Below, piece after piece: positions 1 through 8,775 of a DNA stretch of 40,759 bases. The notes under the pieces were generated by a model, which was not told the origin of the DNA, did not search any database, and saw only the letters and a list, made by a program, of their open reading frames with translations. Each line of letters starts with the position of its first letter. Position 1 is the first letter of the stretch. The stretch comes from JBBRCE01 sp038205115. Its GTDB lineage: Bacteria; Planctomycetota; Planctomycetia; Pirellulales; JBBRCE01. The position numbers and the translations under genes were made by a program. The stretch lies in NCBI GenBank assembly GCA_038205115.1, contig JBBRCE010000046.1:1-40759 (forward strand), given 5' to 3'.

Positions 1-64
1 CGACACCAAACTTGCCGGCGCAACCTTGGGCGTAGACATCGCTCACTCCTTGATTCGGTTTCAT
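1..64 (-). CDS. 5' end of a divergent gene, cut by the left window edge (frame uncertain)
   Basis: Two start codons on the minus strand have good ribosome binding sites and lie in different frames. ATG at 64-62 follows a GGAGAGGAG stretch about 7 bases upstream and opens the frame MKPNQGVSDVYAQG. ATG at 39-37 follows AAGGAG six bases upstream and opens MSTPKVAPASLVS. Both frames stay open to the window edge, so at most 21 codons are visible. The gene is divergent from mtnB. No family can be named from so short a piece, and I cannot decide between the two starts. Confidence 0.4.
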   Translation of the reverse strand, partial: MKPNQGVSDVYAQGCAGKFGV

Positions 65-232
65 GGGGGAACTCCTCTCCGTGACTCCCAGCAGTCTACC
101 CACACCCCGCAGATTGCGCCAGTCAATTTTGCCACACCCAATCGCTGTAGTGCTTGGTGTTCGCGCGCGTCGGATGGTACATTGGAGTATCCAAAGAGAC
201 ATCACGCACACACGTTCCCATTGAGTCCTGCC

Positions 233-922
233 ATGTCGGCCAAACAACGCGCGGCGTCCGCTGTCGCGCCCGTCGCAGCCAGCGCCGCTTTGCCCATCGA
301 CCGTTCGACTTGGCCGCAAGCCCAAGCGCTGCAAGACATCGGCGCGCTGTTCTATCAACGCAATTGGTCGCTCGGCACCAGCAGCAATTACAGCGTCGTG
401 CTTGGACGCGATCCGCTGCAATTGCTGATCACCGCCAGCGGTAAAGACAAGCGCAAGCTGACCGGCGGCGATTTCGTGGTGGTTGACGCAAGCGGGCAAT
501 CGCGACACGCCGAAGACGGCAAGCCCTCGGCCGAAACCTTGCTGCACGTGGTTGCCGCGGGTCAGCCAAACGTCGGCGCGGTGTTGCACACTCATTCGGT
601 ATGGGCCACATTGCTATCCGATCGCTTCCATGCGGCGGGCGGTTTGAAGATTAGCGGCTACGAAATGCTCAAAGGGCTGGCGGGCGTTGGCACGCACGAG
701 CACGAGCACTGGATCGAGATCTTCGAAAACACGCAAGACATCGCCGAATTAGCTGAACGTTTGCAAGCCAAATTTCACGATTCGCAGCGACCACTGACGC
801 ACGGCTTCCTGTTGCGGCGTCACGGACTGTATACCTGGGGACGCGACCTGGACGAAGCCCGGCGGCACGTGGAGATCTACGAATTTCTGTTTGAAGTCAT
901 TGGCCGCACGATATCCAATTAG
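233..922 (+). CDS. mtnB: Methylthioribulose-1-phosphate dehydratase
   Basis: MtnB dehydrates 5-methylthioribulose-1-phosphate to the 2,3-diketo intermediate in the cytoplasmic methionine salvage pathway. The protein (229 aa) is a class II aldolase/adducin-fold enzyme. Visible motifs are E101, the zinc-binding pair H119 and H121 in VLHTHSVWA, and H197 in the late RRHGLYTWG segment. The open frame runs upstream to base 26, but homology to the family begins well after that. ATG 233 gives a length close to the usual 200-230 aa, although its upstream region has no strong Shine-Dalgarno. mtnD starts 30 bases after the stop and mtnC overlaps mtnD, so the three form one operon. The isomerase gene mtnA that should precede this step is not in the window. 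Confidence 0.93.
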   Translation: MSAKQRAASAVAPVAASAALPIDRSTWPQAQALQDIGALFYQRNWSLGTSSNYSVVLGRDPLQLLITASGKDKRKLTGGDFVVVDASGQSRHAEDGKPSAETLLHVVAAGQPNVGAVLHTHSVWATLLSDRFHAAGGLKISGYEMLKGLAGVGTHEHEHWIEIFENTQDIAELAERLQAKFHDSQRPLTHGFLLRRHGLYTWGRDLDEARRHVEIYEFLFEVIGRTISN

Positions 923-952
923 CCACTGAAATTGTTGGGGAGCACCACAACG

Positions 953-1540
953 ATGGGCAGCGTTTACATTCAAGATCAAAGTCGCCGCATCGACGATCCG
1001 GCCGAAATTCGCGGCTTTCTGGCGCCATTTGGCATCTTCTACGAGCGCTGGGATCTCGGCGAGCCGCGCGTGGATGCCGACGCTTCGAGCGAAGACATTC
1101 TGGCCGCCTACGCGCCGGAGATTGAACGCTTGAAAGTTTCCGGCGGCTACGTAACTGCCGACGTCATCAATGTCCATCCGGAAACTCCCAATTTGGATGC
1201 CATGCTGGCTCGGTTCAGCCAAGAACACACGCACAGCGAAGACGAAGTTCGCTTTATCGTCAAGGGCCGCGGCGTGTTCCACATTCATCCCTCGGCCGGA
1301 CCGATCTTCGGCATTGAGATGGAGGCTGGTGACCTGATCAATGTGCCACGCGATACGCAACACTGGTTCGATCTTTGCAAAGACAAAACCATCCGTGCGA
1401 TCCGCTTGTTTCAGGACATGAGCGGTTGGACGCCCCACTACCGCAACACGGACCTGCATACACACTATCAGCCGTTATGCTGGGGACCGCACGATCTCGC
1501 GCCGGTCACGGTGCTGCCGCAAACCGCCGTGCGGCTATGA
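953..1540 (+). CDS. mtnD: Acireductone dioxygenase
   Basis: MtnD is the cupin-fold acireductone dioxygenase. With Fe2+ it forms the 2-keto acid precursor of methionine, and with Ni2+ it runs an off-pathway reaction. The metal ligands are all present: H92, H94 and E98 in EHTHSEDE, and H137 in DTQHWFD. A TTG at 932 would add seven codons, but a GGGGAG sequence at 937-942 sits 10 bases before ATG 953, which decides the start. The 195-aa length is usual for bacterial ARD. The stop codon overlaps the mtnC start (ATGA, 1537-1540), indicating translational coupling. Confidence 0.95.
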   Translation: MGSVYIQDQSRRIDDPAEIRGFLAPFGIFYERWDLGEPRVDADASSEDILAAYAPEIERLKVSGGYVTADVINVHPETPNLDAMLARFSQEHTHSEDEVRFIVKGRGVFHIHPSAGPIFGIEMEAGDLINVPRDTQHWFDLCKDKTIRAIRLFQDMSGWTPHYRNTDLHTHYQPLCWGPHDLAPVTVLPQTAVRL

Positions 1541-2322
1541 GCGGCGCGAAATCGCAACCGTCGGCGGCCAACCAATCGACCACCGTCCGCTTTGCGGGCC
1601 GCGGCATTTTGCTCGATATCGAAGGCACCGTCGCGCCGGTCAGTTATGTTTACGACGTGCTGTTTCCTTACTCGCGCGATCGCATGCGGACATATCTAGG
1701 GCAACATTGGGATTCGCCGGAAGCTGCCCACGCGCGGGAGTTGATTGCCCAAGATGCGGGCGCGGAAAGTTTTTTCGCCTGGCGAAGCGGTGACGTCCAG
1801 GTGTCCACCGCTCTGCAACCGTTGTGCGAACACCTGTCGCAACTCATGGCCGCGGATGTCAAAGCCACAGGTCTCAAAGAGCTGCAAGGATTGATCTGGC
1901 GCGACGGATTCCTGAGCGGTGAACTTAAGTCGCAGTTATTTGCCGATGTGCCGCAAGCACTGCGGCGTTGGTCGTCGCAAGGTATGGATCTGCGGATCTT
2001 TTCGTCCGGGAGTGTCGCCGCGCAGAAGCTATTTTTTGCTCACACCACTGCCGGTGACTTTGCGCCACTGTTGCGAGGGTATTACGATACCACGCTCGGC
2101 CCCAAACGCGCACCGACCAGTTATCAGATCATCGCGCAGCAGTTCGCCCTGCCCGCGGACGGAATTCTGTTTATCAGCGACGTGCTGGCCGAAGTGGATG
2201 CGGCGCGCACCGCGGGCATGGCCACAGCGCTGGCGGTTCGGCCCGGCAACGCGACAATCGACGCGGCGCATACGCATCCGATCGTCCGAAACTTGGACGA
2301 CGTGGCGATGGCCAACGGCTGA
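1537..2322 (+). CDS. mtnC: Enolase-phosphatase E1 (2,3-diketo-5-methylthiopentyl-1-phosphate enolase/phosphatase)
   Basis: MtnC is the HAD-superfamily enzyme that enolises and dephosphorylates the MtnB product to give acireductone, the substrate of MtnD. In the 261-aa protein, HAD motif I is the E1-type ILLDIEGTVAP (D27, E29), where the second acidic residue is Glu as expected for this family. Motif II is FSSGSVAAQKLFF. The C-terminal acidic motif is FISDVLAEVDAARTAGM. The start is ATG 1537, which overlaps the mtnD stop by four bases. A longer in-frame reading from 1375 only covers mtnD sequence and is rejected. The three genes B-D-C cover the middle of the pathway. mtnA, mtnN/mtnP and the final transaminase are absent here. 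Confidence 0.94.
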   Translation: MSGAKSQPSAANQSTTVRFAGRGILLDIEGTVAPVSYVYDVLFPYSRDRMRTYLGQHWDSPEAAHARELIAQDAGAESFFAWRSGDVQVSTALQPLCEHLSQLMAADVKATGLKELQGLIWRDGFLSGELKSQLFADVPQALRRWSSQGMDLRIFSSGSVAAQKLFFAHTTAGDFAPLLRGYYDTTLGPKRAPTSYQIIAQQFALPADGILFISDVLAEVDAARTAGMATALAVRPGNATIDAAHTHPIVRNLDDVAMANG

Positions 2323-2556
2323 TCGCAAACCCAGTTTCCGGCTTTGATTTCGATGAAATTTCGGTCCAGCGCGGCGAGTACTCGGATTCGGCTTTGCCGC
2401 AACCCAGCGACGCGTTCCAGCTATATGCGATAAAATTTCGATCCTGCGCCGTGCCAAGCCGCGACGGCGGCTGTTAGAATCAATGGCGATCGAACCAACG
2501 CCGCCCGGCCTGCGCCACACCGTCTACACACGTTCTGTCATTCTTGGGTAATCAAA
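2323..2556. other. Intergenic region before the giant dehydrogenase gene
   Basis: A 234-base spacer between mtnC and the next gene. Two A/T-rich hexamers resemble sigma-70 -10 boxes: TAAAAT at about 2431-2436 and TAGAAT at 2475-2480. Neither has a convincing -35 at 17 bases, so they are weak promoter candidates only. No terminator hairpin with a T-run was seen after mtnC. Confidence 0.4.
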
Positions 2557-5500
2557 ATGTCTCCGCGTTTCGAATGGGATCAAGCTGGAAAGTGCCATCA
2601 GAAAAGCGCTCGTCGCCACTTGCGATTGAGCCGACTTGCGATTGCCGTTTTGGCGACATTTGCCGTCGCACTCACTGCCGCGCGGGGATTTGCCGCCGAC
2701 CCACCGAAGCTCAAGTTACTATTCTTGGGCGACCGAGGGCATCACAATCCCGCTGCGCGTTTCAAGCAATTTCAACCGGTGATGGCCGCCCGCGGCATTG
2801 ACGTCACCTATACGGAAAACATGGATGATCTGAATTTGCGGACGCTGAGCGCATACGATGGACTCATCGTTTACGCTAACACGGATAAGATCAAACCGGA
2901 GCAAGAAACGGCATTGCTGGATTATGTGGCCAGCGGCAAAGGCTTTATTCCGCTGCATTGCGCTTCGTTTTGTTTTCAGAATTCCGACAAGTACATCGCC
3001 CTGGTCGGCGCTCAATTCAAAAGCCACAAGACGGGCGTATTCCGAGTGGAAAATGCCGGCAGCAATCACCCGATCATGCGCGGTTATGCCGGTTTCGAGA
3101 GTTGGGACGAGACCTACGTCCACGCCAAGCACAACGAGCAAGACCGCACCGTGCTCGAGTTCCGTGCAGAAGGCAACAACAAAGAACCGTGGACCTGGGT
3201 TCGCACGCAGGGTAAAGGTCGCGTCTTCTACACCGCCTGGGGACACGACGAGCGCACTTGGGGCAACGCCGGATTTCAAAACCTGGTCGAACGCGGCATT
3301 CGCTGGGCAACCGGCGGAGATCCGGCCGTTGTGCCGCAGATTCCGTTTGTCGCTAACACTTCGCCAGTCACCACTGCAAGCAGCAATTCGGCCGAATTGG
3401 CCCGGCCTTCGACGCTGCCAGCGAAAGCGCCGGAGATGAACGCCAGACGCACCGACGTCAAACCGTTCGAATTCGTCGATGCCAACATCCCGTTTTACTC
3501 GCCGAACAAATCGTCCGGTATCGCTGGCGAGCAGATGAAGAAAATGCAGGTTGCGCTCGATCCGGCCGAATCGCTCAAGCATCTGGTCACGCCTAAGGGC
3601 ATCGAGCCCGTACTGTTTTGCGACGAAAAAGATCTGGGCGGCAAGCCAGTCGCCATGAACTGGGATCAGCGTGGCCGCTTGTGGGTGAGCGTGACCATCG
3701 ATTACCCCAACGACCTGCAGCCCGAGGGACAAGGCCACGACAAAATCGTGATCTGCGAAGATACCGACGGCGATGGCCGGGCCGACAAATTCACCACCTT
3801 TGCCGATAAACTGAGCATTCCCACCAGTCTGATTTGCTGGCGAGACGGCGTGATCGTCTATCAAGCGCCGCACACGCTGTTCTTAAGATCGACTAAAGGC
3901 AACGACGTTTGCGACGAGCGAAAAATTCTGTTCTCGGGCTGGGGCATCGGCGATACCCACGCCGGGCCGAGCAACTTGCGGTTGGGCGTCGATAATTGGC
4001 TCTACGGAATCGTCGGCTATTCCAGCTTTCGCGGCCAAATTGGCGGCGAGTCGTTCGATTTTCATCAAGGCCTCTATCGCTGGCAACCCGATCCGCTCAA
4101 GTTCGAATTTCTCCGTAGCAGCAGCAATAATTCCTGGGGCGTGGGCATCAGCGAAGAAGGCATTTTGTTCGGCTCCACGGCCAATAATAACCCCAGCATG
4201 TACATGCCAATACCGAATCGCTACTACGAAGCGGTCCGCGGTTGGTCGGGTGGCGTGCTGCCCATGATATCCGACACCGCGCTAATGTACCCCATTACCG
4301 ATCAGGTGCGGCAGGTGGATCATCACGGCAAGTTCACCGCCGGCGCAGGCCACGCGCTGTACACGGCGCGCACCTATCCGCCGGAATATTGGAATCGCAC
4401 CGCGTTTGTCGCCGAGCCCACCGGCCACTTGCTGGCCACGTTCACGCTCAAAGCCGACGGCGCGGATTTTCACTCGCACAACAGTTGGAACTTGGCCGCC
4501 AGCGACGATCAATGGTCGGCGCCCATCATGGGCGAAGTCGGTCCCGACGGTAACGTTTGGATGATCGATTGGTACGCGTTCATCGTGCAGCACAATCCCA
4601 CGCCCCACGGCTGGAAAACCGGCAAGCGCGGCGCGTACGAAACCGAACTGCGCGATCACACGCATGGCCGCATCTATCGTCTGGTTTATACCGGCAACGT
4701 GCAAAATAAAGGCCTCGATCCACGCCACTATCATCCCGATTCCCTGGCCGGTGCATCAACACCAGAACTTGTCCAAGCACTGAAACGCGACAACATGTTT
4801 TGGCGTTTGCAAGCGCAGCGGCTACTCCTCGACAAGTCCGACGTCGCGGCCGAACCGCTGCTCATCAAGTTGGTTGAAGATCAAAGCGTGGACGGCATCG
4901 GACTCAATCCGGCAGCCATTCACGCGCTCTGGACGTTGCACGGTTTGAAAAAAATCGAAGGCGACGGCCCAACGGTCAAGGCGGTTTACGCCGCGCTCAA
5001 ACATCCGTCGGCCGGTGTGCGCCGCAATGCGGTGCAAGTGCTGCCAAAAAACGAGACTTCCATCAAAGAGATTTTGGCTGCCCATTTGCTGCAGGATGCC
5101 GACGCTCAGGTGCAATTGACCGCGCTGCTGGCCTTGGCCGACATGCCGGTTTCCGCCATTGCCGCCGATGCGGTATCAAGCGCACTGCAAGACCAGAAGT
5201 TGACGCGCGATCCATTACTGGTCGACGCGGCGACCTCGGCCGCGGCCAGACACGCTCGCCTGTTTTTACAAACGATGGCCAGCCTGAAATCCGACAAAGC
5301 GCCGTCGCCGCCGGCGTTGCAAGTGGTCGCCCGCGTGGCCGAACATCTGGGCCGAGGCGGCGCGGACGATGGACTCTCGACGCTGCTGGTTTCGCTCGGA
5401 AAATCGCAGCCCAGCGTGGCGGAGGTGATTCTCGATGGCCTAGCGCGTGGCTGGCCGCGCGGTAAGACCGCCAAGCTTGACGAAAAATCGGCCGCCGAGT

Positions 5501-7068
5501 TGGTCGCCCTTTTGCCGCGTCTTTCACCGGCCGCACGTGTCAAATTGGTCTCGCTCGGTTCGCGATTGGGCAGCACCGAACTTCAAAAACACAAGTCGGA
5601 AATCGTCAGTGCGTTCATGGCGGTCGTCAAAGACGACAAGCAAAACGACCTCGAACGAGCCAAGTCCGCCCGCGAGTTGATGACGCTGGCCAAAACCGAC
5701 GAAGATATTGTGCAGCAACTGCTGGAACAAATTTCGCCGCAAACCTCGCCGGAATTGGCGGCCGGCCTGTTGGACGCGGTGGCCGTCAGCGAAACCAAGG
5801 GCGTCGGCGCGCAAGTTGTTGGCGCGCTCGGAACACTGACTCCCTCGGTTCGCGTGGCTGCCATCCAAGTGCTGCTCAGCAAACCTGATTGGTCCAACGC
5901 GCTGTTGGATGCGGCCGAAAAAGGCAAGTTCAAATTGGCCGAACTGTCGCTCGATCAGCGCGAAAAACTTTCGGCGCATCCCAACAAAGCCCTAGCCGAC
6001 CGCGCCAAGAAACTGCTGGCCCGCGGCGATGCCCTGCCCGACAAGAATCGCCAAAAAGTGATCGACGACCTGCTTCCTTTGGCCGCGCGCGACGGCAACG
6101 CCACCACTGGCAAAGCGGTGTTCACCAAGAACTGCGCCAAGTGCCACACGCACTCCGGCGAAGGCGGCAAGATCGGTCCCGATTTGACCGGCATGGCCGT
6201 GCATCCCAAAGAGTCGCTACTGGTGGATATCATGGACCCCAGCCGCAGTGTCGAAGGCAATTTTCGCGCCTACACCGCCACGGTCAACGATGGCCGCGTG
6301 ATCACCGGCTTGCTGACTGCCGAATCGAAAACCTCGGTCGATATGATCGACGCTGAGGGAAAAAAGTATTCAATTCAACGCTCGGACTTCGAATCGTTCA
6401 ATAGCTCGACCAAGTCGCTGATGCCGGAAGGTTTCGAAAAACAACTTTCGGCCGACGACGTTACCAACCTACTCACGTTTTTAACCCAGCGCGGTAAATA
6501 TTTTCCACTACCGCTGGGCAAAGTGGCCACCGTGGTCACCACGCGTGGCATGTTCTTTGGCCCCGAGAGCGAAATCGAACGGCTGATCTTTTCCGATTGG
6601 TCCAAAAAAGAATTCAGCGGCGTGCCGTTCTGGCTGGTCGATCCGCAAGGCGACCGCGTCAAAAATGCCATCGTGTTGAATAGTCCGAATAGCGAAACCG
6701 TTACTAAGCTGCCCAAGTCGGTGACGTTGCCCGTCAACTCCCCGGCCAAGGCGATCCACCTGCTCAGTGGCGTGAGCGGCTGGGGATTTCCTTACTCGGA
6801 GAAGGGCAGCGTCTCGATGATCGTGCGAATCCATTATGCCGACGGTAAGACCGAGGATCATCCGCTGAAAAACGGCGTTCACTTTGCCGACTACATCAGT
6901 CGCAAGGACGTGCCGGAATCTCAATTCGCCTTCGCGCTCCGCGGGCAACAGATTCGTTATCTGAGCGTGAAGCCCGAGCGCGGCGAACGAATCAAAGACA
7001 TTGAATTCATCAAAGGCCCCGACAAAACCGCCCCGGTGGTGATGGCGATTACGGTCGAGAGTCCTTGA
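2557..7068 (+). CDS. Secreted ThuA / PVC-type dehydrogenase / HEAT / c-type heme multidomain protein
   Basis: A 1503-aa exported protein of the type abundant in Planctomycetes. Its domains are read in order. A charged N-terminus and signal segment come first (about 26-47, LAIAVLATFAVALTAARGFA, then AADPP). A ThuA-like glutamine-amidotransferase-fold domain follows (about 52-255, beginning KLLFLGDRGHHNP). A PVC-type membrane-bound-dehydrogenase beta-propeller spans about 340-740. Alanine-rich helical HEAT-like repeats span about 750-1170. Next is a Pirellula-type heme domain with C1193-A-K-C1196-H1197, a following GPDLTG and a possible distal Met in SLMPEGF. A beta-rich C-terminal domain ends the protein (about 1310-1503). 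Probable role: periplasmic oxidation of sugars or related compounds with electron transfer through the heme. The substrate is unknown. ATG 2557 is the only sensible start, without a strong ribosome binding site. Confidence 0.88.
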   Translation: MSPRFEWDQAGKCHQKSARRHLRLSRLAIAVLATFAVALTAARGFAADPPKLKLLFLGDRGHHNPAARFKQFQPVMAARGIDVTYTENMDDLNLRTLSAYDGLIVYANTDKIKPEQETALLDYVASGKGFIPLHCASFCFQNSDKYIALVGAQFKSHKTGVFRVENAGSNHPIMRGYAGFESWDETYVHAKHNEQDRTVLEFRAEGNNKEPWTWVRTQGKGRVFYTAWGHDERTWGNAGFQNLVERGIRWATGGDPAVVPQIPFVANTSPVTTASSNSAELARPSTLPAKAPEMNARRTDVKPFEFVDANIPFYSPNKSSGIAGEQMKKMQVALDPAESLKHLVTPKGIEPVLFCDEKDLGGKPVAMNWDQRGRLWVSVTIDYPNDLQPEGQGHDKIVICEDTDGDGRADKFTTFADKLSIPTSLICWRDGVIVYQAPHTLFLRSTKGNDVCDERKILFSGWGIGDTHAGPSNLRLGVDNWLYGIVGYSSFRGQIGGESFDFHQGLYRWQPDPLKFEFLRSSSNNSWGVGISEEGILFGSTANNNPSMYMPIPNRYYEAVRGWSGGVLPMISDTALMYPITDQVRQVDHHGKFTAGAGHALYTARTYPPEYWNRTAFVAEPTGHLLATFTLKADGADFHSHNSWNLAASDDQWSAPIMGEVGPDGNVWMIDWYAFIVQHNPTPHGWKTGKRGAYETELRDHTHGRIYRLVYTGNVQNKGLDPRHYHPDSLAGASTPELVQALKRDNMFWRLQAQRLLLDKSDVAAEPLLIKLVEDQSVDGIGLNPAAIHALWTLHGLKKIEGDGPTVKAVYAALKHPSAGVRRNAVQVLPKNETSIKEILAAHLLQDADAQVQLTALLALADMPVSAIAADAVSSALQDQKLTRDPLLVDAATSAAARHARLFLQTMASLKSDKAPSPPALQVVARVAEHLGRGGADDGLSTLLVSLGKSQPSVAEVILDGLARGWPRGKTAKLDEKSAAELVALLPRLSPAARVKLVSLGSRLGSTELQKHKSEIVSAFMAVVKDDKQNDLERAKSARELMTLAKTDEDIVQQLLEQISPQTSPELAAGLLDAVAVSETKGVGAQVVGALGTLTPSVRVAAIQVLLSKPDWSNALLDAAEKGKFKLAELSLDQREKLSAHPNKALADRAKKLLARGDALPDKNRQKVIDDLLPLAARDGNATTGKAVFTKNCAKCHTHSGEGGKIGPDLTGMAVHPKESLLVDIMDPSRSVEGNFRAYTATVNDGRVITGLLTAESKTSVDMIDAEGKKYSIQRSDFESFNSSTKSLMPEGFEKQLSADDVTNLLTFLTQRGKYFPLPLGKVATVVTTRGMFFGPESEIERLIFSDWSKKEFSGVPFWLVDPQGDRVKNAIVLNSPNSETVTKLPKSVTLPVNSPAKAIHLLSGVSGWGFPYSEKGSVSMIVRIHYADGKTEDHPLKNGVHFADYISRKDVPESQFAFALRGQQIRYLSVKPERGERIKDIEFIKGPDKTAPVVMAITVESP

Positions 7069-7409
7069 TCTGTCTCTTGACTCAAGTCCGATTTGAGCAT
7101 TGCCGCGGGAATTTCATCGGGGACCACCAGACGGACAGTCGTCGCAAAATTCGCCGCACCCTCCACGAATTCATTGAACGTTTCGGCACACAGCAATGAC
7201 CGAAGAATAGCTCTTCGATTTCTGACGGCTTGAAATCTTACGGTGAAGTCACTCGATCAAGCCGTCAAATCCATTTCTTCTAAGCTGCCATTTTATAAAT
7301 GCCCAAACCGCGTGTTTTAAGGCCAGATCGAATGCGCCGCAAATACGCACCGGACAATCAGCGCTAGGCTGCGGCAGCTGGAAATTGATGCGTCGCGGGC
7401 AGACGGATT
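7069..7409. other. Convergent intergenic region with a long-looped inverted repeat
   Basis: A 341-base spacer between the convergent dehydrogenase and HlyD-family genes. It holds a perfect 11-bp inverted repeat, described separately. A minus-strand open frame (6957-7196) overlaps the dehydrogenase 3' end. It has no recognisable family or ribosome binding site and is not called. Confidence 0.6.
7223..7267. repeat. Perfect 11-bp inverted repeat, possible bidirectional terminator or operator
   Basis: TGACGGCTTGA at 7223-7233 is the exact reverse complement of TCAAGCCGTCA at 7257-7267, with a 23-base spacer. It lies between convergent stop codons, a place where bidirectional terminators are common. 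The loop is long and no T-run of more than three follows on either side, so it does not fit a classical intrinsic terminator. A protein-binding site is an alternative. Confidence 0.5.
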
Positions 7410-8705
7410 TTAGAGAACCATATTCGACCGCTGCGTTTTTTCCGCTGGATCGAGTTTTTGCGTTGGCTTGGTCTCCGAGGCTTCGCCGACATTGATGTTC
7501 ACATCAACCTGCTGACCGACCCGCAGATTCTTCAATTCGGGCGGCAACGAATAAATCACTTGCAGCACGCGGGTATCGACGCGCTCGGTGTTCTGGCCCG
7601 TCAACGACTTTTTGGGAATCACGTATGGCTCGACGCGCACGAATTTCAGCGGAAACTTTTCTTGTGGATGACCTTTGAGTGAAGCCTCGGCGGCGCCCTC
7701 ATTATGGAATCGCGGGATGTCGTTTTCGTCGATGTCCACGCGAATGTGTAACTGCTGGATATTGCCTAAGATCACCAGCGGCTGATTGGCGGGCGCTCCG
7801 ACGAACTCGCCCGGCCGAACATTCACTTGCAGCACTTCGCCGGCGACGTAAGCGCGAATGCTTAGCCGGTCGATCTCGGTTTGCACCATATCCAAGTTTG
7901 CTTTTGCCTGATCGATATTGGCCGCAGTCACCTTCTTGTCAAACTCCCAGGCACCCTCGGACGTCAAATCGTATTGCGCCTGAGCGCGGCGGAGGCGGGC
8001 TTGCGCGGCTTCAAACGCTTTTTGTTTGGTGAGCAAATCCTGTTCGGCGGCGATATGCTTTTCCGCTAATTGCTTGGTGCGTTCCAAGGCGTCTTGCGCG
8101 TCGGCCGCTTGGGCCGTGGCTTCGTCAACGGCGGCCCGATCAACCCGCGTCTGCTGCGTCCTGGGCTGTGCATTTAGGCGGTTCAGTTCGGCTTCAGCGG
8201 CAGCCACCGAGGCTTGTTTGGCTTTTGCATCGGCATTCAATTGACGGTCGTCCAACCGAAACATCTCGTCGCCAACCTTGAGTCGATCTCCCACTTTACA
8301 CTTCACGGATGTGACGATGCCAGCGACCGGCGAACCGATGGCAATGTTTTCTGTTTCCGCTTCAATGATGCCAGCCCCGGAAACCGTATTGGTGTAGGGC
8401 GAACGTGTCGGTTCGATGGGTGGTGCCGAGTCGATGGTGACCTTGCGCGTACTCATCACGTGATAAACGGAAAAGCCGATGCCGACCACGGCCAACACGG
8501 GCACCAAGACTTTGATCAAAATCGAACTGACCGTCATGGCCGGCCCGCGCGGCACAAATCGCTTGCTTGAGCCGGGGCTCGGCGGCAGTGCCATCGCCGC
8601 CGGTGAGTCGTCCGATTTTGCCAACAACTTGGGCCGGTTGTCTGCTTCGCGGGCATCACCGCGGGCCGACGGCTCGCGGACTGCTGGATCAAAAAGTTGC
8701 GCCAT
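7410..8705 (-). CDS. HlyD-family periplasmic adaptor (DevB-like membrane fusion protein)
   Basis: This membrane fusion subunit would link the ABC permease encoded upstream to an outer-membrane channel. The 431-aa protein has a disordered cytoplasmic N-terminus of about 55 residues and one transmembrane helix (about 61-83). A lipoyl-type half-motif follows (GSPVAGIVTSVKCKVGDRLK). Next is a long Ala/Gln/Glu-rich coiled-coil hairpin (about 160-275) and the returning lipoyl/beta-barrel segment with VRPGEFVGAPANQPLVIL. It is the last gene of a minus-strand operon (TetR, permease, ATPase, adaptor) and follows the ATPase stop by 70 bases. The start at 8705 lacks a clear Shine-Dalgarno. The family assignment is firm, but the exported substrate is unknown. 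Confidence 0.88.
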   Translation of the reverse strand: MAQLFDPAVREPSARGDAREADNRPKLLAKSDDSPAAMALPPSPGSSKRFVPRGPAMTVSSILIKVLVPVLAVVGIGFSVYHVMSTRKVTIDSAPPIEPTRSPYTNTVSGAGIIEAETENIAIGSPVAGIVTSVKCKVGDRLKVGDEMFRLDDRQLNADAKAKQASVAAAEAELNRLNAQPRTQQTRVDRAAVDEATAQAADAQDALERTKQLAEKHIAAEQDLLTKQKAFEAAQARLRRAQAQYDLTSEGAWEFDKKVTAANIDQAKANLDMVQTEIDRLSIRAYVAGEVLQVNVRPGEFVGAPANQPLVILGNIQQLHIRVDIDENDIPRFHNEGAAEASLKGHPQEKFPLKFVRVEPYVIPKKSLTGQNTERVDTRVLQVIYSLPPELKNLRVGQQVDVNINVGEASETKPTQKLDPAEKTQRSNMVL

Positions 8706-8775
8706 GATGTTGTTTCGCCAAATGTCGAAAAGTGATTGCAGATTGTGATTTCGTTTGTCGAGCTGTCAGGGGCGA

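Noticed and set aside
6957..7196. 79-codon minus-strand frame overlapping the end of the giant dehydrogenase gene
   Set aside because: No ribosome binding site, no family resemblance and large overlap with a well-supported gene.
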